Source: Desulfobacula sp.
Lineage (GTDB): Bacteria > Desulfobacterota > Desulfobacteria > Desulfobacterales > Desulfobacteraceae
Direction: 5' to 3'
DNA: 6,907 nt
NCBI GenBank assembly: GCA_027858355.1
Contig: JAQICW010000221.1
Location: forward strand, 1 to 6,907
Shown: in pieces, positions 1 to 3,888 of the stretch
How the letters are laid out: each line of letters starts with the position of its first letter
How positions within the stretch are numbered: the stretch's first letter is position 1
Translations under genes and position numbers: made by a program
Notes under the pieces: model-generated
What the model saw: only the letters and a program-made list of their open reading frames with translations
Told to the model about the DNA's origin: nothing
The model's database searches: none

Positions 1-280
1 GACAAACTGCAATATAGCAGAAGATTATCGGTACTCGTGCATTCTTAATCAGGTTTAAAACTATACGGTTATTTTGTTGAATTTCAGAAGCATGACGCAT
101 CAGGGCATTGCCCAAGGCTTCTCTTACTATTGTTTGAAAAAGAGTGGCAATGGCAATATAAAGGGCTATTGTCCCATAGATATCGGCTGTTACAATATGT
201 GATAGTAACGAAACGCCAAACAATGCACCTATTGAACTTAATACATAGCCACCATAATGAATCATGGCCTGTTTTTTCAT
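1..280 (-). CDS. Polysaccharide/oligosaccharide flippase, N-terminal part (runs off the left edge)
   Basis: The minus strand is open from an ATG at 280-278 to the window edge, giving 93 residues without a stop (begins MKKQAMIHYGGYVLSSIGAL). It is very hydrophobic, with a likely first membrane helix at residues 9-31 and a second at about 36-52. A segment around residues 33-50 (TADIYGTIALYIAIATLF) matches the conserved start of Wzx-type and related MOP-superfamily lipid-linked glycan exporters, where an xxxYGxxAL pattern sits between helices 1 and 2. The start overlaps the stop of the sulfotransferase gene in an ATGA arrangement (280-277), so the two are probably translationally coupled. The inferred role is moving a lipid-linked saccharide across the inner membrane. 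The C-terminal majority is missing, so the subfamily (Wzx, O-antigen or colanic-type) cannot be settled. Confidence 0.75.
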   Translation of the reverse strand, partial: MKKQAMIHYGGYVLSSIGALFGVSLLSHIVTADIYGTIALYIAIATLFQTIVREALGNALMRHASEIQQNNRIVLNLIKNARVPIIFCYIAVC

Positions 281-1206
281 GGTGTATTTGTTTTCCAGTG
301 AGTTAATTCACGTCCGGTCAGAGAAGCAAGCAAGTCGATATCATCCTGTAGTTCTGAGAGTATGGCTTCAAACCCTTCTTGTGACAGTCGGTGTGATATT
401 TTTTTAACACTGTTTCTAGTTGTTAATTTTCTTGCAATATTTTCAACAGATTTTATGAACATTGAATCACTGGTTGCAACATACCGGCGTATTTCTGCAT
501 GGGCTGTTCCTAAAATACCAGGTGGTGAAATCAGCCATTTAGACAGCCTGCTATGTTTGTGATACTTGGCCTCATTAACTTTTGGAAAGTCTTTTCGTCT
601 GTCATCGTCAAGATCAAGAAAATGCAGAACGGTCTGGTAAACTGTTTGAGGCGAGCAAACAAAATCTTCGAAAAATATGGTGAGAATTTCACTTTTAGCA
701 AAAATTTTTCTATACTTTTGTAAGTTTTTACCTAAAACACATACTTTCCTGTATTGCAGTGTTTGAGGCTCTCTGCAGGAAGCGGGTATGTGTTCACCTT
801 TTTTACGAAAGTTTTGCATCTGCCATGCTTTAAATGGGTCTTCGATATTTTCATAGAATGAATAGAGTAACTGAGAATGCTCAGAAAGAAACAAATCAAC
901 AGGATTTCTGAGCATAATGATGATTTTTGATTTAGGATTGTAGTTTTTTATAGCCTGGGGAGCTGTGTCAGATGCCAGATAGCAGACCGATGCATCTCCT
1001 GCAAGCTTTTGCCCATGGTTGGCAAATAGCTTTTCATATTCTATTCTTGTTTTAAGCCTGCCACCGATATTGGGGTAGTCTTCAGCAAAAAAATTAGGCT
1101 CTTTATGGCCTGGGAAAAAAATATCCGGGTGGTTTGAAAGATATGTATATAACGCTGTTGTTCCAGACTTGGGGGCGCCTACAATAAAAAAATTAACCTT
1201 ACTCAT
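277..1206 (-). CDS. PAPS-dependent sulfotransferase, likely acting on a surface glycan
   Basis: The 309-residue protein has the hallmarks of the sulfotransferase fold, which moves sulfate from PAPS to a hydroxyl or amine. The 5'-phosphosulfate loop is GAPKSGTT at residues 10-17, just after the first beta strand. A KEPNFF segment follows at 35-40, as in heparan-type and bacterial glycan sulfotransferases. The 3'-phosphate motif is KIIIMLRNPVDLFLSEH (94-110), with Arg100 and Ser108 as the expected PAPS-binding residues. GDASVCYL (70-77) matches the family's G(E/D)xSxxYL strand. No signal peptide or membrane segment is seen, so it should be cytoplasmic. The ATG at 1206 is preceded by GGGGGAG about 12 nt upstream. 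It is first in an operon with the flippase, whose start overlaps its stop, which points to sulfation of an exported polysaccharide or lipid-linked glycan. The acceptor cannot be read from the sequence. Confidence 0.88.
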   Translation of the reverse strand: MSKVNFFIVGAPKSGTTALYTYLSNHPDIFFPGHKEPNFFAEDYPNIGGRLKTRIEYEKLFANHGQKLAGDASVCYLASDTAPQAIKNYNPKSKIIIMLRNPVDLFLSEHSQLLYSFYENIEDPFKAWQMQNFRKKGEHIPASCREPQTLQYRKVCVLGKNLQKYRKIFAKSEILTIFFEDFVCSPQTVYQTVLHFLDLDDDRRKDFPKVNEAKYHKHSRLSKWLISPPGILGTAHAEIRRYVATSDSMFIKSVENIARKLTTRNSVKKISHRLSQEGFEAILSELQDDIDLLASLTGRELTHWKTNTP

Positions 1207-1225
1207 GAGTTTTATTGTCTCCCCC

Positions 1226-1237
1226 GGGTTTAAACCC
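1226..1237. repeat. 12-bp perfect palindrome beside the sulfotransferase ribosome binding site
   Basis: GGGTTTAAACCC is a perfect 12-bp palindrome within the sulfotransferase leader. On the minus strand its CCC half directly abuts the Shine-Dalgarno run GGGGGAG (1225-1219). It could be an operator half-site arrangement, or an RNA stem that competes with the ribosome binding site. No regulator is visible in the window. Confidence 0.4.
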
Positions 1238-1283
1238 TTAGAGAATTTTTTTGTTTCATAATTTTTTTAGCCTGCATTAGCAG

Positions 1284-1319
1284 ATGGTACTATATATATA
1301 GGAACTTAATTTTTGTCAA
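1284..1319 (-). promoter_or_regulatory. Sigma70-type promoter of the sulfotransferase-flippase operon
   Basis: Read on the minus strand, a perfect -35 box TTGACA (1319-1314) is followed after exactly 17 nt by TATATA (1296-1291), a 5/6 match to the -10 consensus. Transcription should begin near 1284, leaving a leader of roughly 78 nt before the ATG at 1206. The -35 box ends two bases from a run of eight G at the edge of the neighbouring mobile element, so the element abuts this promoter. Confidence 0.75.
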
Positions 1320-1325
1320 GAGGGG

Positions 1326-1354
1326 GGGGTCAGGCTTTCCTTATTGTCGTTATT
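1326..1354. repeat. Left 29-bp inverted repeat of the RAYT element
   Basis: The segment starting GGGGTCAGGCTTTCCTTATT and ending in GTCGTTATT is identical to the reverse complement of 2318-2346. Beyond base 29 the two sides still resemble each other imperfectly: GGTATATAC here against GATATACAC on the right, both about 10 bases further in. The repeat lies 34 bases before the transposase start. It is preceded by extra G residues, giving an eight-G run at 1322-1329. Confidence 0.85.
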
Positions 1355-1388
1355 GTATTGTGGGTATATACGTGGTATGTAAATAATT

Positions 1389-2342
1389 ATGGCAAGAAAA
1401 CCTCGTATCCATTACCCTGGGGCAATTTATCATGTAATGCTCAGGGGTAACGCAAAGCAGACTATTTTTCATAATGATGAAGAATGCCGGTATTTTGAAG
1501 ATATACTGGCTCAGGGTCTGGAGCAATACTCGCTCATACTGCACGCGTACTGCTGGATGAAAAATCATGTTCACATGGCATTGCAGGTCAAAGACAAACC
1601 GCTTTCAAAACTGATGCAAAATCTCTCTCAGCGCTATACACACTGGTTCAATAAGCGGTATGGCCGGGTCGGGCACCTGTTCCAGGGACGTTACAAGGCA
1701 ATTCTTGTAGATAAAGATGCCTATCTGTTAGAACTGATCCGTTACATTCATCTTAACCCCGTACGCGCCAATATAGTAATAGATCCGATTGATTATCCTT
1801 TAAGCAGCCACGAAGCATATATCGGGCATGTTCAATCCCCTTCCTGGTTAATAGTTGACCGTTGCCTGGGTCAATTTGGCAAAACGAAATCTGTAGCACG
1901 TGCCGCTTATTTGCATTTTATGGGACAAGCAACAGAGGAAGAACTTCTGGAGCAGCTTCGCCATGGAAGTCAGGAAGGGCGAATACTTGGCAATGAAAAT
2001 TTTATCAAAGATGTACTCAAACAAAACAGTGAAACGGTTCCGGCAGAGATTACAATTAAGCAGCTTGTGGATGTAGTAGCACATGTTTACCAGGTTTCAC
2101 CTTTGGAAATGACAAGTGCCAGTCGTTCAAGGCATTTGGCAGAAGCAAGGGCAATGACCGCACTGATCGGTATGGATCATTGTGATTATTTGCTGTCAAA
2201 TTTTGCACTATACTTTAATCGAAATATGCCATCAATGAGTAAGCTGGTCAAGGCGATACGTGCTCGTTTGGCAAAGAATCGGGTAATGCATGAAAAAATG
2301 GTGTATATCAAAAACCAAATAACGACAATAAGGAAAGCCTGA
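1389..2342 (+). CDS. REP-associated tyrosine transposase (RAYT), Y1/HUH family
   Basis: The 317-residue protein opens with MARKPRIHYPGAIYHVMLRGN, the conserved start of Y1-type transposases (Y1_Tnp, PF01797), enzymes that cut and rejoin single-stranded DNA through a covalent tyrosine link. The metal-binding HUH motif is His60-Val61-His62 in WMKNHVHMAL. The probable nucleophile is Tyr119 in RYIHLNPVRA (118-127), with Tyr112 as a less likely alternative. Conserved GHLFQGRYKA lies at 95-104. Residues 221-300 resemble the DnaA C-terminal DNA-binding region seen in long members of this group, so it is a complete long-form enzyme. No convincing Shine-Dalgarno site precedes the ATG at 1389, suggesting weak translation, but the N-terminus fits the family exactly. 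No frameshift is present. The last nine codons and the TGA stop lie inside the right inverted repeat. It is divergent from the sulfotransferase operon. Confidence 0.9.
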   Translation: MARKPRIHYPGAIYHVMLRGNAKQTIFHNDEECRYFEDILAQGLEQYSLILHAYCWMKNHVHMALQVKDKPLSKLMQNLSQRYTHWFNKRYGRVGHLFQGRYKAILVDKDAYLLELIRYIHLNPVRANIVIDPIDYPLSSHEAYIGHVQSPSWLIVDRCLGQFGKTKSVARAAYLHFMGQATEEELLEQLRHGSQEGRILGNENFIKDVLKQNSETVPAEITIKQLVDVVAHVYQVSPLEMTSASRSRHLAEARAMTALIGMDHCDYLLSNFALYFNRNMPSMSKLVKAIRARLAKNRVMHEKMVYIKNQITTIRKA

Positions 2343-2346
2343 CCCC
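2318..2346. repeat. Right 29-bp inverted repeat of the RAYT element
   Basis: This is a perfect inverted copy of 1326-1354. It overlaps the 3' end of the transposase gene and contains its stop codon TGA (2340-2342), so repeat sequence and the C-terminal residues ITTIRKA are the same DNA. Within and just beyond it, GGAAAG (2332-2337) can pair with CTTTCC (2351-2356) across 13 nt, a possible end hairpin of the kind Y1 transposases recognise. The left end has no equivalent CTTTCC/GGAAAG pair. Confidence 0.85.
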
Positions 2347-2380
2347 TTCACTTTCCCTTCACTTTGACCCCTTCACTTCC
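2341..2380. repeat. Short direct repeats (GACCCCTTCACTT twice; CTTCACTT three times)
   Basis: GACCCCTTCACTT occurs at 2341-2353 and again at 2366-2378, a 25-base period. CTTCACTT appears three times, starting at 2346, 2357 and 2371. Because the first unit is part of the transposon end, the second GACCCC copy looks like a duplicated or partial element end. It could be the scar of an earlier insertion or a second REP-like recognition site. Confidence 0.6.
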
Positions 2381-2412
2381 TCTTGCAAAAAATAATTGCA
2401 AAAAAAATGAAA

Positions 2413-2439
2413 AATCAGGGATTGCCTGATTGCTTTTTT
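2413..2439 (+). terminator. Rho-independent terminator downstream of the RAYT gene
   Basis: A perfect 7-bp stem AATCAGG/CCTGATT with loop GATTG (2413-2431) is followed by GC and six T (2434-2439). A-rich sequence before the stem can pair with the T run, and on the minus strand it supplies T-rich sequence, so the structure may work in both directions. It closes transcription from the transposase. Confidence 0.65.
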
Positions 2440-2547
2440 AAATCGCCTGAGTTACACTCAATTGTCAAGACGCTTCTATTTTGAAATTGAGCACATACTT
2501 ATCATCAGACTCAGAATCAAGCCTCATTTGTTTCATGGTGGAATTTC

Positions 2548-2553
2548 TATAAT
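2548..2553 (+). promoter_or_regulatory. Candidate -10 box for the helix-hairpin-helix gene
   Basis: TATAAT at 2548-2553 is a perfect -10 hexamer, 88 nt upstream of the ATG at 2641, in the 200-nt gap after the preceding terminator. The matching -35 region (CATTTG around 2525-2530) is poor, so the promoter is only a candidate and may need an activator. The rest of 2440-2630 shows no gene or structured RNA that I can support. Confidence 0.3.
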
Positions 2554-2640
2554 TCAACGACATATCCTGGTGTACAGAAGCGTGGGGATCAGGGCTTTCA
2601 TTTAAATTTTATTTTTGAAACACTGAAACAGGAGGATGTC

Positions 2641-2922
2641 ATGAAACAATTTAAAAGACTATTATCCATATCTTTGGTTGGCTTGTTGGTTATGCTTTAT
2701 CTTGTTCCTACTGTTGTTGCTGCGGGCAAGGTCAATATAAACACTGCAGAAAAAAAACAGCTTATAACACTCAAGCATGTAGGTGACAAAATATCAGATC
2801 GGATTATTGAATATCGGAAAGCCCAGCCTTTTGAAGTGCCGGAAGACATAATGAAGGTGAAAGGCATAGGCCAGAAGGTCTTTGATGTGAATAAGGAAAG
2901 AATTATCGTCAAGAATGAATAA
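2641..2922 (+). CDS. Exported ComEA-like helix-hairpin-helix protein
   Basis: The 93-residue protein begins with a classic Sec signal peptide: KQFKR, a hydrophobic core at residues 7-22, and a likely signal peptidase I cut after Val26-Ala27-Ala28. The mature part is a single ComEA-type domain that opens with KVNINTAEKKQL (30-41). It has two helix-hairpin-helix turns, a degenerate one at KHVGDKIS (45-52) and a canonical one at VKGIGQKVF (73-81), with the typical EDIMKVKGIG spacing. The domain binds DNA backbone without sequence specificity, and in competent bacteria exported versions hold DNA in the periplasm during uptake. The start is fixed by AGGAGG at 2630-2635, five bases before the ATG, and by the signal peptide. 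It appears monocistronic, between terminators at 2439 and 3005. No competence genes are nearby, so DNA uptake is an inference from the family, not from context. Confidence 0.85.
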   Translation: MKQFKRLLSISLVGLLVMLYLVPTVVAAGKVNINTAEKKQLITLKHVGDKISDRIIEYRKAQPFEVPEDIMKVKGIGQKVFDVNKERIIVKNE

Positions 2923-2946
2923 AACTATTGAATTGGTGAAGAAATC

Positions 2947-2960
2947 CCTGATTCCTGATT
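2947..2960. repeat. Tandem CCTGATT pair, with an inverted partner in the upstream terminator
   Basis: CCTGATT is repeated in tandem (2947-2953, 2954-2960). AATCCCTGATT at 2943-2953 is the reverse complement of AATCAGGGATT at 2413-2423, inside the previous terminator. The helix-hairpin-helix gene is therefore bracketed by an 11-bp inverted repeat. This may be chance in AT-rich DNA. Confidence 0.35.
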
Positions 2961-2970
2961 CAAAAAACCT

Positions 2971-3002
2971 TTGCTTGATATAAACTAATTTTGTATTATT
3001 AT
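2971..3002 (+). promoter_or_regulatory. Candidate promoter for the DUF2760-Hsp70 operon
   Basis: TTGCTT (2971-2976) lies 17 nt before TATTAT (2994-2999). An overlapping choice is TTGATA (2975-2980), 16 nt before TATTAT (2997-3002). Either would start transcription around 3006-3010, inside the terminator stem that follows, so the terminator would sit in or disturb the operon leader. No better promoter is visible in the 47 nt between the terminator and the DUF2760 start. Confidence 0.3.
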
Positions 3003-3004
3003 TG

Positions 3005-3038
3005 AATACCATGCTGTCATAACAGCATGGTATTTTTG
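3005..3038 (+). terminator. Strong rho-independent terminator after the helix-hairpin-helix gene
   Basis: A perfect 13-bp stem (AATACCATGCTGT paired with ACAGCATGGTATT) closes on a CATA tetraloop (3018-3021) and runs into TTTTT (3033-3037). It lies 83 nt after the stop codon at 2922 and separates that gene from the DUF2760-Hsp70 operon. Confidence 0.85.
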
Positions 3039-3086
3039 TTTCAATCTTTTGTTAAAAATGGCTTAAACTAAATTAAAGAGGCTATA

Positions 3087-3851
3087 TTGGAGATTTCAAA
3101 GATATATCGGAAAAAGTCTTTCTGGGTAATTAGCTTGATAATGGTAATGGTTGCGGCCGGTGTCAGCACAGGTATCTATTTAGGGGGTAACTCCCTGATG
3201 TCAGCTTTTTCATCTGATGAAGGACAAAAGATACTCCTGGAAAAGATTCCAGAGGGGATTGCCTTGATGACCCTTGTTTTAAATAATTTTTATTTATGGG
3301 TGATACCGATCTCTACGGGTATTTTTCTGTTGTTCGGGTTGACGATATGGCTGGTATTAGGATTTTCAATGTCAAAAAGTTTTAAACAATTTGATAAATT
3401 GAACATCCAGGGACAAGAAAGCAGATCTAAAAAGAAGGACTTTCTGGATCAAAAAATCCAACAGGAGCGGAAAAGGAGATTGTTTCTCCACAGCTTGTCT
3501 GTTCTTCAACGGGAAGGCCGGCTGCTTGACTTTTTTGATGAAGACTTAAGCCTGTATGAGGATGAACAGATAGGCGCTGCAGTAAGGAGTATCCAGGAAG
3601 ATTGTAAAAAAGCGATTAAAAAATACATTGATCCAAAACCGGTAATTGAGGCTGAAGAAGGTGATCCTGTGACCATTAAACCAGGGTTTGATATTGATGC
3701 CATAAAGCTTGTGGGCAATGTGGCAGGAGAACCTCCCTTTGAGGGTATTTTAAAACATCGTGGGTGGAAGGCCGGGAAAAAAGAAGTGCCCAGGCTTTCT
3801 GATATCCAGGATTCAGGCATTATGATACCGGCAGAGGTTGAAATACAATAA
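3087..3851 (+). CDS. DUF2760 membrane protein, partner of the adjacent Hsp70
   Basis: The 254-residue protein has two predicted membrane helices (12-32 and 69-93) joined by a short loop. A charged, Lys/Gln/Glu-rich, coiled-coil-prone linker follows (about 100-130). The C-terminal domain from about 135 to 245 carries the DUF2760 pattern LSVLQREGRLLDFFDEDLSLYEDEQIGAAVR, then GDPVTIKPGFDIDAIKLVGNV, PPFEGILKHRGW and a terminal P-R-L segment. Positive charge after helix 2 suggests that the domain faces the cytoplasm. The start is TTG: AAGAGG lies five bases upstream, a TAA at 3069-3071 blocks extension, and the first downstream Met (19) would cut helix 1. The gene ends 37 nt before the Hsp70 gene. 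DUF2760 proteins are known to sit beside this Hsp70 class but their biochemical role is unassigned. Anchoring or regulating the chaperone at the membrane is an inference. Confidence 0.85.
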   Translation: MEISKIYRKKSFWVISLIMVMVAAGVSTGIYLGGNSLMSAFSSDEGQKILLEKIPEGIALMTLVLNNFYLWVIPISTGIFLLFGLTIWLVLGFSMSKSFKQFDKLNIQGQESRSKKKDFLDQKIQQERKRRLFLHSLSVLQREGRLLDFFDEDLSLYEDEQIGAAVRSIQEDCKKAIKKYIDPKPVIEAEEGDPVTIKPGFDIDAIKLVGNVAGEPPFEGILKHRGWKAGKKEVPRLSDIQDSGIMIPAEVEIQ

Positions 3852-3878
3852 CAACATAAGAAGAACCTAAGGTTATTC

Positions 3879-3883
3879 AGGAG
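3879..3883 (+). promoter_or_regulatory. Ribosome binding site fixing the TTG start of the Hsp70 gene
   Basis: AGGAG stands five bases before TTG at 3889-3891. An in-frame TAA at 3868-3870 leaves no upstream ATG or GTG. The first in-frame ATG downstream falls far behind the ATP-binding GIDLGTTN motif, so TTG must be the start. Confidence 0.8.
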
Positions 3884-3888
3884 TTAGT

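Larger units (their letters stand above)
1322..2380 (+). mobile_element. RAYT-bearing mobile unit bounded by inverted repeats
   Basis: The unit consists of the left inverted repeat, a single transposase gene and the right inverted repeat with attached CTTCACTT repeats. IS200/IS605-type elements normally lack terminal inverted repeats and make no target duplication. Here the two inverted copies instead resemble a REPIN-style arrangement, with REP-like sequences in opposite orientation around the RAYT gene. The outer limits are approximate: the core is 1326-2346, with G-run and CTTCACTT sequence outside. No passenger gene is carried. Confidence 0.6.

Noticed and set aside
1344..1372. Possible promoter for the transposase (TTGTCG, 17 nt, TATACG) starting within the left inverted repeat.
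   Set aside because: Both boxes are weak matches and several TATA-like choices overlap, so it is not supported as a feature.
1313..2470. TTGTCAAGA occurs at 1313-1321, beside the left end of the element, and at 2462-2470, beyond the right terminator, resembling a target-site duplication.
   Set aside because: Y1/HUH transposition makes no target duplication, the right copy lies 116 bases outside the inverted repeat, and a 9-base match between two flanks of this size can arise by chance.
2491..2640. The frame of the helix-hairpin-helix gene stays open upstream to 2491, encoding a segment with WWNFYNSTTYPG.
   Set aside because: There is no ATG, GTG or TTG start in the extension, and the AGGAGG site with a following signal peptide fixes the start at 2641. 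No transposase or other family could be recognised in it.
3506..3820. Minus-strand open frame of 104 codons opposite the DUF2760 gene.
   Set aside because: The serine/proline-rich translation is what antisense of a charged coding region gives, and there is no ribosome site or family resemblance.
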